Below, piece by piece: positions 8,114 to 14,833 of a DNA stretch of 18,908 nt. The translations under genes were made by a program, and so were the position numbers. The stretch spans positions 1-18,908 of the forward strand of contig NZ_URDP01000040.1 in the NCBI RefSeq assembly GCF_900546705.1, given 5' to 3'. Source of the DNA: an uncultured Oscillibacter sp. GTDB taxonomy: Bacteria > Bacillota > Clostridia > Oscillospirales > Oscillospiraceae. The notes beneath the pieces are model-generated. The model was not told the DNA's origin. It made no database searches and saw nothing but the letters and a program-made list of their open reading frames with translations. Numbering within the stretch: the stretch's first letter is position 1; each line of letters opens with the position of its first letter.

Positions 8114-8142
8114 TATTCGCTCAATAGGGTACCATCGTTTCA
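8114..8142 (-). promoter_or_regulatory. Predicted autoregulatory ECF-type promoter of the sigma/ABC operon
   Basis: On the minus strand TGAAAC (8137-8142) is followed by 17 bases and then CGAATA (8114-8119). TGAAAC is the -35 of several Bacillus ECF promoters (SigW type) and CG-containing -10 elements are characteristic of them. Its place 25 bases before the sigma gene start and the absence of a clear TTGACA box argue for recognition by the sigma factor it controls. Only a 12-base match, so moderate certainty. Confidence 0.55.
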
Positions 8143-8459
8143 GAAAAAGGAGAAGAAATTTTTGCCGCAGTTCAGCACTTGCCTCCGGGGCCAAAACGCG
8201 CAGGATCTGCGCCGCCGCAAACAAGACAGGGGCCCCGGGAGACGGAAAACGAGACAAGGCGCTTTTGCAGACGCCGGACCGGCGCGGGCAGGAGCAACTG
8301 CTGAAGCCGGCAGCCGGCCGTCTCCCGCTCCGGGGAGTACACGGTTGCAAAGCGGCTGTGGTCCCAGCTGTCCGCCAAACCCAATATCCGGCCCTCCACG
8401 GCGCCCCGGACCGGGCAGTAAAGGATATGCTCTATCCGGAGTCGGTCAGTGGAATTTGA
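8143..8459. other. Apparently decayed spacer before integrase remnant
   Basis: No intact gene is supported here. Frames are open by chance because of high GC. It contains the first copy of a diverged repeat (8201-8300), and its last bases (8442-8459) read in frame with the following integrase remnant up to a TGA. Confidence 0.55.
8201..8300. repeat. Diverged repeat, copy A
   Basis: Starts CAGGATCTGCGCCGC and ends GGCAGGAGCAACTG. It aligns end to end with 12262-12356 (CAGAATCTGCGCCGC ... CCAGGAGCAAATTG) with scattered substitutions and a few gaps, by eye roughly 70 percent identical. Both copies stand shortly before an integrase remnant in the same orientation. Confidence 0.6.
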
Positions 8460-8804
8460 AAAAGCGAGCTGGCAGCCCTGCGGCGGGCGGGCCTGAATAT
8501 CACCGAGAAAACCATCTTCGTCAGCAAGCAAGCCGCCAAAGACGAGGACAACAAGCTGATCGTGGCCCGCCCCAAAACTGAGAACTCCGTCCGTCAGATC
8601 TCCATCCCACAGGAGGCGGTGGACCTGCCGGTCCGGGAACACGCCAAGTACCTGAACACTCCCTGGCTCTTCCCCTCCTCCCGCACCGGAGGTATGTACC
8701 ATCCGGACTCGGCGGCTACCCTCCGCGCCTACACCCACACCACCCGCCAGAAACAGGACGAGGCAGCCCAGACCATAGGGAACCTCATGGCGCAGGTGCG
8801 GTAA
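8442..8804 (+). pseudogene. Tyrosine integrase remnant 1 (Tn916/Tn1549-type)
   Basis: From 8460 a frame of 114 codons to the TAA at 8802-8804 has no start but reads KSELAALRRAGLNITEKTIF, then VARPKTENSVRQISIP, NTPWLFPSSRTGGMYHP and YTHTTRQKQDEAAQTIGN. These are typical middle and C-terminal segments of phage/transposon tyrosine recombinases, with the catalytic tyrosine in YTHTT. Two defects stand out. Immediately upstream the frame reads SGI-TGA-KSEL where active relatives have a T/SGxRxxEL motif, so the catalytic arginine codon appears to have become a stop (CGA to TGA, inferred). About 50 or more residues that should carry the HxxR and LGH boxes are missing between GGMYHPDS and ATLRAYTHTT. 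The gene is therefore dead: a scar of an integrated element. Confidence 0.8.
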
Positions 8805-8824
8805 AAACGCCTCCAGAAAGCAGC

Positions 8825-8914
8825 ACAGCGCACCGGGCGGGAAGTTCCCGTCCGGTGCGCTTGATTACTCCCGTGCGAGCCCAACAGCATGGGTCGCACA
8901 GGAAACGGAGGCAC
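8825..8914. repeat. 90-nt structured direct repeat, copy 1
   Basis: 81 of 90 bases match 14834-14923, with no gaps. It holds a strong hairpin, GCGCACCGG...CCGGTGCGC with an inner GGGAA/TTCCC stem, then a second hairpin GTGCGA-g-CCCA-loop-TGGG-TCGCAC, then GGAAACGGAGGCAC, which ends in a ribosome-site-like GGAGG. It lies 20 bases after the stop of integrase remnant 1, as an element end or terminator/leader would. No gene follows in the plus direction. Confidence 0.75.
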
Positions 8915-8920
8915 ACAAAA

Positions 8921-8938
8921 GCGGCAAAACTACGCCGC
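8921..8938 (-). terminator. Short terminator after the YcxB-like gene
   Basis: In the minus direction GCGGC and GCCGC pair around an 8-base loop and are followed by CTTTTGTG, 9 bases after the TAA of the gene ending at 8947. The stem is only 5 bp, so it is a weak candidate. Confidence 0.4.
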
Positions 8939-8946
8939 AATTTGCA

Positions 8947-9555
8947 TTATCTGTAAGCCACGCAATGATAATGTCTTCCGAAACACTCTTGCAGCATCTG
9001 GCGCAAGGCGCCGAAGGTTTTCGTGTCATATTTAGCGGCATCTAAGTATATGGCTGGAGGAATCTGTCCCATTGCCCAAAAAAATATGCCGGTGTTACAT
9101 TCATAGATATCTGAAATCGGCATCCCCATCCATGTGTAGCCATCTTTTCGAAAGTTTTTCCTAGAGCACTTCGATGCATGGATAACGGCTGGCACATAGT
9201 AATGAACAGCGCTTCCTGTATCGGAAGAAATCACCATCCGATCCTCATAAATATAAACCCGTATGGTGTCATTCCCCCGAATTCCCGAGCGATAGAGAAA
9301 GAGCCGAAACGTCCATTTCCCCAGATAAGGAATCAAGAAAAACCAAAGCGCAGTGAATATGAGGAAACAAACTACATAACGGATTTTAACAGAGAGAGGG
9401 GCACCATATACGAATAACAAAATTATCAAGCCGGAATAAATGACGCATATGGGTAAAAACCACTCCCAGAATTTCTTGGGACATTCTCGCAGGAAAGACC
9501 GATAATAGGAAATCGTTCGCCATTCCTCCGGCTCCAATATAAAAAAATAGTTCAT
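8947..9555 (-). CDS. Small membrane protein, YcxB-like
   Basis: The protein has 202 residues from the ATG at 9555. Two closely spaced membrane helices follow an N-terminal cytoplasmic segment of about 35 residues: around LPICVIYSGLIILLFVYG and around VVCFLIFTALWFFLIPYLG. The C-terminal half (RVYIYEDRMVISSDTGSAVH then VPAVIHASKCSRKNF and TGIFFWAMGQIPPAIYLDAA) has the beta-rich layout of the YcxB-like C-terminal domain: a strand pair that recalls 'D-hmhm-S', a central 'y-aI-h' and a final 'p-ah' strand. That domain has no established biochemical role. It follows the blaR1-like gene on the same strand after 99 bases containing a hairpin, so it may be separately or partially co-transcribed. Base composition (AT-rich) differs clearly from its GC-rich neighbours, consistent with acquisition. 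Confidence 0.6.
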   Translation of the reverse strand: MNYFFILEPEEWRTISYYRSFLRECPKKFWEWFLPICVIYSGLIILLFVYGAPLSVKIRYVVCFLIFTALWFFLIPYLGKWTFRLFLYRSGIRGNDTIRVYIYEDRMVISSDTGSAVHYYVPAVIHASKCSRKNFRKDGYTWMGMPISDIYECNTGIFFWAMGQIPPAIYLDAAKYDTKTFGALRQMLQECFGRHYHCVAYR

Positions 9556-9625
9556 CGCAAGCCCCCCAATAATCCGGCCCCAGCGAAGCCAAACATTCTG
9601 TCAACCGTCCCTCATGGGAAACGAC

Positions 9626-9649
9626 ATCCCTGCTGCCGCAAAGCAGGAT
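9626..9649 (-). terminator. Hairpin after the blaR1-like gene
   Basis: ATC-CTGCT type arms (CCTGCT/AGCAGG extended by two pairs past one bulge) follow the TAG at 9655 in the minus direction. No strong T-run follows, so it may only attenuate transcription into the next gene. Confidence 0.35.
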
Positions 9650-9654
9650 TCTTC

Positions 9655-11742
9655 CTATCGTTCCGCCGCGATATAGATCTGCGATCCGGCATCATCTGCG
9701 CCCCCTTTTGTATCAGGCTGGCCGTCGTACAGGGGACTTACCGAGAAGAGGATTTGATCCCCCAGGGGCAGAAGGCTGTCCTGTATCTGCCCCGGGAGCA
9801 GAATTCCCTGCGAATAGTTTCCATTGCGATCACAGAAGTAACACGGGAGTGAAACGGATGCATCCCCGTGGGCCGCAGATAGATCCGGACAGACCTCCAC
9901 CTCATAGCCCGCCGGTGTTCCCGCACAAATGCCCGGCAAAAACTGAGCCAGGTCCATGCGCTCCACCAGCGATGCAAACTCCTCCAGAAGGAGGGGAGAC
10001 CCATCCTCCCCGTCCGCATCGGGCCATGTGATCGTACTCATCCCGCGGGCTCCCTGATAGAGGAGCATCCGTCCGTCGGCGCGAAGCGTACCGCAGTAAT
10101 ATTCATCCCCTTCGCTCCGCTTCAGGGCCCACATCTGCAGCGTCACATCGGCAAGACCGCCGCCCGCATCCAGGATCAGGCGGGACGCGCCGCCAGCCAG
10201 AAGATAGACATCGCCTTGTGTGGGAACTTCCACTTTTGCCTGCTGGACAAGGCTGCCCAGGTCCATGGAAACGACTTCCGTTCCGATCTCTCTGAACGAG
10301 GCAGCGATCTCCCGCATCTCCGGCAAAACCTCCTCATGGGCATCATCCCAGATCAGGACGACCATATGGTAGGGGCGGCTGCCCCGGTCGGTGAAATAGA
10401 CCTCCTTGTGGCGGCCGTCCGCCATATCGGCAGAGATCAGGAAGGAAAATGGGCTGTCTGCCGGAAGCGTGGCGGTCTGATCGGAATAGTCCAGGCAGGT
10501 ACGGTCAATCGCCTCATAGTTGCTCACCGCCCGATCAGGAGGCAGATCCGGGGTCATATAGAAAACTTCGAGGGCAGCGCCCTGGGCATCCAGGATCCAG
10601 TCGTCATATCCCTCATGTTCCTCCAGTTCCCAGCGTTCCGCATCCAGCGAAATTTGATAGTTGTCCCGCAGCTGAAGCAGTTCACTGGCGGGATCTGACG
10701 GCTCCACCGCCTCAGCGGAAGACTGTGGTCCTTCACTCTGCGGAGGCTCCTCATCCGGCGCACTCTGCGGATTCACCGCGCAGGCGGCGATGACCGCGGC
10801 GCAGACCGCCGCCCCCGCCAGCACCGCCCACAGCCGGGGCCGCTTCCATTTCAGCACATTCACCACCCGCTCCCGGGTGTCCCCCTCGCCGAAGGCCAAC
10901 GGCGCTCCGGCGATAATGTTCCGCCCCGTGGCAAGGCGCAGGAGAGACGCAGAGTAGTCCGCCCGGACGGCCTCCCCCAGCTTCTGCATCACCGCCTCGT
11001 CGCAGCTCATCTCCATGTCCCTGCCCAGCAGCACGAAAGAAAGCCACACCAACGGGTTGAACCAGTGGATGCAAAGGGCCAAAAACGCCAGCAGCTTCAC
11101 CACATGGTCCAGCCGCCGGATGTGGTGGCGCTCATGGAGCAGGATGTAGCCCCGCTCCCCCTCCGGCAGGGCGGAGGGCAGGTAGATTTTCGGCCGGACC
11201 AGGCCCAGCACGAAGGGCGTGCCGATGTGGTCCGCCAGGTACACGCCCCTCTCCAGAGGCACCGCCCCCACCAGCCGCCGGCGCAGGCGGAGCAGGGACG
11301 CCACGCCGCAAATCACCATGGCAGCCGCGCCCGTCAGCCAGACGATGGCAATGGCGATCGGCGCCTCCAGGGGATCGGCCGCCGTCTGTTCCTCCCCCTG
11401 GGGCAGGGCCCCCGTGATGGCCTCACCGATCCCGGGGACCGGGAGCTCCACCGTGGGGGCCGGGTCATGCACCACGTCCCGGGGCACATAGGCCGCTGCG
11501 CTGGTGTGGGCCGTCACCTCCGTCACCGGCGTGTCCAGCAGGCCCATCAGGGAAATATTTGCCGTCAGCGACACCGGGCACAGCAGCCGGAACAGCACCA
11601 CCAGCCACAGGGCATAGGAGCAGATCCGGGGCGCCCGCCGCAATGCCAGCCGCGCCAAAAGAACCAGAACGATCACCACGCTGCCGGTGATGGTCATGTT
11701 CAAAATGATGGGCAGCAGCTCATAGGTTAGGAAATCTCCCAT
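9655..11742 (-). CDS. BlaR1/MecR1-like M56 metalloprotease sensor with novel-looking extracellular part
   Basis: The protein has 695 residues from the ATG at 11742. The N-terminal part has membrane helices (about 8-30, 41-60 and 127-150), then the zinc protease site H203-E-R-H-H207 (HExxH) and DMEMSCDEAV, the metal-ligand/substrate loop of M56 peptidases. A fourth helix (about 302-322, WAVLAGAAVCAAVIAACA) precedes about 370 extracytoplasmic residues. In BlaR1/MecR1 this part is a penicillin-binding domain with SxxK; here I see none, but an early PsbP/DUF-like segment (NYQISLDAERWELEEHEGYD ... DRGSRPYHMVVLIW) and a second domain of unknown type. Binding of an unknown ligand outside would activate cleavage of the adjacent BlaI-type repressor. 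The gene follows blaI by 3 bases and shares its promoter. The frame ends AAER before TAG. Confidence 0.85.
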   Translation of the reverse strand: MGDFLTYELLPIILNMTITGSVVIVLVLLARLALRRAPRICSYALWLVVLFRLLCPVSLTANISLMGLLDTPVTEVTAHTSAAAYVPRDVVHDPAPTVELPVPGIGEAITGALPQGEEQTAADPLEAPIAIAIVWLTGAAAMVICGVASLLRLRRRLVGAVPLERGVYLADHIGTPFVLGLVRPKIYLPSALPEGERGYILLHERHHIRRLDHVVKLLAFLALCIHWFNPLVWLSFVLLGRDMEMSCDEAVMQKLGEAVRADYSASLLRLATGRNIIAGAPLAFGEGDTRERVVNVLKWKRPRLWAVLAGAAVCAAVIAACAVNPQSAPDEEPPQSEGPQSSAEAVEPSDPASELLQLRDNYQISLDAERWELEEHEGYDDWILDAQGAALEVFYMTPDLPPDRAVSNYEAIDRTCLDYSDQTATLPADSPFSFLISADMADGRHKEVYFTDRGSRPYHMVVLIWDDAHEEVLPEMREIAASFREIGTEVVSMDLGSLVQQAKVEVPTQGDVYLLAGGASRLILDAGGGLADVTLQMWALKRSEGDEYYCGTLRADGRMLLYQGARGMSTITWPDADGEDGSPLLLEEFASLVERMDLAQFLPGICAGTPAGYEVEVCPDLSAAHGDASVSLPCYFCDRNGNYSQGILLPGQIQDSLLPLGDQILFSVSPLYDGQPDTKGGADDAGSQIYIAAER

Positions 11743-11745
11743 GGC

Positions 11746-12108
11746 TCACCCCTCCCGGCTCTGGTCGATCAGCTTTTGCAGCTGATGAATTTCCTCCTCC
11801 GACAGCTTCTTCCGGCTGGTGAAGGCGGCGAGAAACGCCGGCAATGACCCGTCGAAGGTCTCCTCCACGAACCGCTCCGATTGCATGGCGTGGAATTCCT
11901 CTTTGGAGATTGCGGCGGTGACGGTGCCGCCGTCGTTGCGGAACAGTCCCCGGTCACAGAGCTTTTTCAGCACGGTGTAAGTGGTGGACTTCTTCCACGT
12001 CAGCTCCTCCCGGCACAGCTTCACCAGCTCCCCGGAGGTCAGGGGCGCATGAGCCCAGATCAGGTCTGCAAAGCGGCTTTCGATGACGCCCAGTTTCGTC
12101 TCTTCCAT
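11746..12108 (-). CDS. BlaI/MecI-family transcriptional repressor
   Basis: The protein has 120 residues, the usual BlaI size. It has the family opening MEETKLGVIESRFADLIWAH, a winged-helix part with WKKSTTYTVLKKLCDRGLF (recognition helix and following turn) and FRNDGGTVTAAISKEEF as the wing and proteolysis-prone linker, then a helical dimerisation tail. BlaI binds dyads and is removed by cleavage when the membrane sensor is activated. A strong AAAGGAGG ribosome site precedes the ATG at 12108. Two matching dyads lie just upstream, one across the promoter, so it represses its own operon. It is followed after 3 bases by its sensor-protease partner, the family's standard pairing. Confidence 0.93.
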   Translation of the reverse strand: MEETKLGVIESRFADLIWAHAPLTSGELVKLCREELTWKKSTTYTVLKKLCDRGLFRNDGGTVTAAISKEEFHAMQSERFVEETFDGSLPAFLAAFTSRKKLSEEEIHQLQKLIDQSREG

Positions 12109-12123
12109 AGGGGCCTCCTTTTT

Positions 12124-12142
12124 GGTCTATCAAAAATAGACC
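12124..12142. promoter_or_regulatory. BlaI-type operator, downstream dyad
   Basis: GGTCTAT-CAAAA-ATAGACC is a 19-base dyad with 7-bp arms, just downstream of the transcription start and before the AAAGGAGG ribosome site. The centres of the two dyads are 33 bases apart, about three helical turns, which would place two repressor dimers on one DNA face. Confidence 0.8.
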
Positions 12143-12156
12143 TATCTGATGTTTGA

Positions 12157-12175
12157 AGTCTATCACAGATAGACT
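12157..12175. promoter_or_regulatory. BlaI-type operator, upstream dyad
   Basis: AGTCTATC-ACA-GATAGACT is a perfect dyad with 8-bp arms in 19 bases, covering the -10 and spacer of the operon promoter. Its half-site GTCTATC is shared with the second dyad, differing from the classical TACA/TGTA BlaI/MecI box, so this repressor has its own specificity. Confidence 0.8.
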
Positions 12176-12186
12176 CGCCCTGTCAA
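12157..12186 (-). promoter_or_regulatory. Promoter of the blaI-blaR1-like operon
   Basis: In the minus direction a perfect -35 TTGACA (12181-12186) is followed by 18 bases and TAGACT (12157-12162). The -10 lies inside the upstream BlaI-type operator, so repressor and polymerase compete directly. Confidence 0.75.
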
Positions 12187-12261
12187 GCCTTCTACCCCTG
12201 AACTCTGCCTCTGGCCTGCACACCCTTTCTATGGGGTTTGCTTTGAAACGCTCCCACACCT

Positions 12262-12356
12262 CAGAATCTGCGCCGCGTAAACAAGGCAGGGGTCCTCGCA
12301 GGGGCTGGAAATAGAGCAGGATGTTCTTGCAGGCACTGAAGTCCAGGAGCAAATTG
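12262..12356. repeat. Diverged repeat, copy B
   Basis: Partner of 8201-8300, starting CAGAATCTGCGCCGC and ending CCAGGAGCAAATTG. In this copy it runs directly into integrase remnant 2, while in copy A about 140 bases intervene, showing that the two loci have lost different parts of a common ancestor. The stretch 12187-12261 between the operon promoter and this repeat shows no supported gene. Confidence 0.6.
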
Positions 12357-12485
12357 GACAAAATCGCCGCCATGCCGGGCCACTGCGACGCAGGATTCAC
12401 CCTCCGCACTTACACCCACACTACCCGCCAGAAGCAGAACGAGGCCGCCCAGGCCACGGGCAGCCTCATGACGCAGGTACGATAA
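12351..12485 (+). pseudogene. Tyrosine integrase remnant 2, C-terminal end only
   Basis: A 44-codon frame to the TAA at 12483-12485 reads KLDKIAAMPGHCDAGFTLRT then YTHTTRQKQNEAAQATGSLM. It matches the last part of a Tn916/Tn1549-type tyrosine recombinase: the M-L-GH box (here MPGH, with a proline where leucine is usual), the DAGFTLRTYTHTT block with the catalytic tyrosine, and a C-terminal EAAQ helix. It is clearly a paralogue of remnant 1 (TRQKQDEAAQTIGN). All upstream catalytic parts are missing, so it is non-functional. Confidence 0.78.
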
Positions 12486-12505
12486 TCCCCTATCGCCTAA
12501 ACAGC

Positions 12506-12565
12506 AACCGTCAAACCCAGAGCGGCAGACGCCGTGGCGCTTCTGTCGCTCTGGGTTTGACGGTT
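12506..12565. repeat. Long inverted repeat after integrase remnant 2
   Basis: Two perfect 19-base arms, AACCGTCAAACCCAGAGCG (12506-12524) and its complement (12547-12565), enclose a 22-base GC-rich loop that can pair further (CGCC/GGCG). It begins 21 bases after the integrase stop. No T-run follows on either strand, so it could be a terminator-like hairpin, a transposon end or an attachment-site structure. Confidence 0.7.
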
Positions 12566-12865
12566 ACGGTAGGGCTAATAATTGTAGTCACAATAGCATA
12601 CGTTATTTTTATGGGGTTTTGTAAAGTCAAGGATGAAGACTGATTGTCTTATTTAAGTAGGGCAAATGGAAACTAAGTCGTTCATGATATAAAGCTCTGA
12701 GCTACGCAAGACTTGAAGCAACTCAAATCGATTCACCCGAAGAGGGCCTTATGATGTATAAGAGTTGATGATATCTATGGCGACAGCTGCAAAAGATGGG
12801 GCAAAAGTTCATTCGTAAGCGGTAAACATATGGTAAACACATTTTGTATTTATATTAACCTTAAA
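12566..12865. other. AT-rich spacer, nothing recognised
   Basis: About 300 bases of lower GC content between the inverted repeat and the convergent gene ending at 12866. No open frame, promoter pair or RNA structure stands out. Confidence 0.5.
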
Positions 12866-13612
12866 TCAACCTATTTTTTCAAGATAGGTCCCATCATATT
12901 GATACTTGCTGCGGAACCACTCGCTGCCGATTTTCTTGTCGGCAGCAAAACACCCGTCTGCGTCATCGAATACCAGCGTATCACAAGAGAGCTGCTCCCT
13001 CAAATCTGCAACGCATACTTCTCCAGCATCAACCTTCCATTCATACAGCAAATAGTTCGGGCTTGTGGACAGGCCGCCGTTGGAAATGGTTTCTACTTCC
13101 CCGTCTTCATCCACATCGTACTGGCTGCCGGTTCCGGGAAGGGAATAGAGCAGGATCGGCGTATTCTCTCGGATGGTAAAATAGGTCGTTGTGAGGATCT
13201 CAAATGCTTCTTCTCGCCTTAACGCATAGACTGCCTCTGCTGCAGATATGGACGTTTTCTGCACCATGGACTCACGCATACGATCCAAATTGCTATCACT
13301 GGTTCCCACGAGCCCGAGGTCATAGTTCGTTCCGGCCAATGTCATGGAAAGATAGTAGTGATCGTCGCCGGTCAGCTGATACAGCGTGAACTGCATGCCG
13401 TCATACGCAATGGATGTTACTTCCATGTGCTCTTTTTCAAATACAGGCGCCGGCACAGATTGTAATTGCTCCGTCTCAAAGGCGACTTCCTGCCGGGCAG
13501 AACGGTTGGATGCAGTGGATTCTGTGTTAGTTTCCGGAGGGTTTAGGGTGTAGTGCCCGACCAATAGGCAGAGGATCAAAAAAAGGAAGCCGAATAAGAG
13601 ACCTCTTTTCAT
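12866..13612 (-). CDS. Secreted or membrane-anchored protein of unknown function
   Basis: The protein has 248 residues starting MKRGLLFGFLFLILCLLVGHYT, a signal peptide or single N-terminal anchor (about residues 4-22). The AAGGAG ribosome site 10 bases before the ATG at 13612 supports the start. After a Ser/Thr/Asn-rich linker comes a domain with alternating hydrophobic strands (AYDGMQFTLYQLTGDDHYYL, TTTYFTIRENTPILLYSLPG) and a DVDEDGEVE segment near residue 165. This acidic loop resembles the calcium-binding DxDxDG loop of FG-GAP or EF-hand/dockerin proteins. Two Cys pairs are near the C-terminus (GEVCVADLREQLSCD, DGCFAAD). I do not recognise the family. It stands alone on its strand in an island-like region, with no obvious promoter or operon partner. 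Possible roles, such as an envelope lipoprotein-like sensor or an exported factor, are guesses. Confidence 0.65.
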   Translation of the reverse strand: MKRGLLFGFLFLILCLLVGHYTLNPPETNTESTASNRSARQEVAFETEQLQSVPAPVFEKEHMEVTSIAYDGMQFTLYQLTGDDHYYLSMTLAGTNYDLGLVGTSDSNLDRMRESMVQKTSISAAEAVYALRREEAFEILTTTYFTIRENTPILLYSLPGTGSQYDVDEDGEVETISNGGLSTSPNYLLYEWKVDAGEVCVADLREQLSCDTLVFDDADGCFAADKKIGSEWFRSKYQYDGTYLEKIG

Positions 13613-13977
13613 GGTGCAGCAGCTCCTTCCATATCATGGGACTATATCGATCTTATAAAAATCAGACGACGCCTTTTTCGCATATTTTTTGATTCGCAGT
13701 ACCAAAAAAATATCATCATGCAACGATGCATATCCCACATAGAAAAGGCAAAAAAGGGAACTTTCATCATAATATAACACGCACTCTAAAAAAAGCAACA
13801 CATATTAAACTCTCAATTGATTCTGCGCTCCCTGGAGTTCAAATGCCTGATACCCTATGGATGGGGGCTGAAGGGGGATGGACCCACAAACGGGAATCGA
13901 GATCAATGAAACGGCTCTGCTATGTATGAACAGTGAATGGATCCAGTAAAAACGGACAGTGACACCCCCATGATGGA

Positions 13978-14014
13978 AGGACGAGATCGCCTATTGGGTC
14001 GTCCCGTCCTTTTT
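13978..14014 (+). terminator. Terminator-like hairpin
   Basis: GGACG and CGTCC plus inner pairs (GA/TC, CC/GG with mismatches) form an imperfect stem, followed by TTTTT (14010-14014). No gene for it to terminate is supported, so it may be a leftover. Confidence 0.45.
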
Positions 14015-14751
14015 CCTGCTCTGCCGAAAATCTGTCCGATTTGCCGGGAACCTGGAATTCACTGGTTGAGTCTGCCTTCTTATGTTTTTGTTTAGGGAAG
14101 TGGCTTCCATGAAAATAGAGAAAAATATTACAGCCATGCTAAAAAGAGAAATGGGCAAGAGCGGTGAATTATGCGGAATGTTCTGCAGAAATTGATATTC
14201 CAAGGACAGCCCCTGCAAGGTTATTTGAACGGCACTTCACATCCAAGAGCTGGCTCTATGGAAAATCTCGCGGATAAATCGGGGATCTCTGTGGCAGAAC
14301 CGGTCTCCGGTAAGGAACATTCTGTATCTGCGGGCGATTCTGATTATGACCAGATGCTCTCCACCATTCCAGCTCTCCACCCCAAGATCCCGCCTGCCGC
14401 TCAGCAAGCAGCTTCACTGATGAAGCTCCTGTTCCAACCGTCCGAGGATCTGTGTGCCGCAGAGAATATGGACATTGATATGCCGTGCCAGGACGCAGGC
14501 TAGCTATACTGCCTTCATGAGATGTGGGATCCATTCCGCCGCAGCTTGTCCTATGGAATTCTGGCATAAAACGTGCATGCACGGAAGCTGGTTTACGATT
14601 GCAAGGGTGGCCCCTTTCTCTGGCAGCAGATCTGCTGTCCTTGGCTTAATTGACCAGTGCACCAGATCGCAGCTCGCCCCAGAACATCTTTTGGATGTGG
14701 TGCAAGACTCCTTGACTCAGCAGGTACCCGCCACTTAATAGCTTTGCTTTC

Positions 14752-14778
14752 AGGGGTGACCGAATTTCGGTCACCCTT
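14752..14778. terminator. Terminator-like hairpin
   Basis: AGGGGTGACCGAA and TTCGGTCACCC form an 11-bp perfect dyad around one base, extended by G-T and A-T pairs, followed by TTTCCTCT. It lies after the frame that ends at 14738 and could close that possible remnant. Confidence 0.5.
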
Positions 14779-14833
14779 TCCTCTATCCGGCACAATTTCT
14801 TTGCTGCTCCGTTTGACGCTTACCCTAAACAAA

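Larger units (their letters stand above)
13613..14833. other. Decayed accessory DNA without a supported gene
   Basis: About 1.2 kb in which no frame looks like a real gene. Short frames exist, such as one at 14454-14738 (plus, ending LAPEHLLDVVQDSLTQQVPAT) and one at 14171-14503, but they lack family motifs and good ribosome sites. A 28-codon frame from the ATG at 14109 (MKIEKNITAMLKREMGKSGE) breaks off at a TGA, and an adjacent frame continues protein-like (AEIDIPRTAPARLFERHF), which may be a frameshifted remnant. The segment contains terminator-like hairpins at 13978-14014 and 14752-14778. Confidence 0.5.

Noticed and set aside
8090..8350. Longer N-terminus for the ECF sigma factor (start at 8350)
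   Set aside because: The extra 87 residues lie upstream of the ECF-type promoter and overlap the diverged repeat; ECF proteins are normally about 170-200 residues.
14171..14738. Overlapping plus frames and a minus frame in the decayed spacer as possible genes
   Set aside because: No ribosome site, no family motif and conflicting frames; at best frameshifted remnants, mentioned in the region entry.
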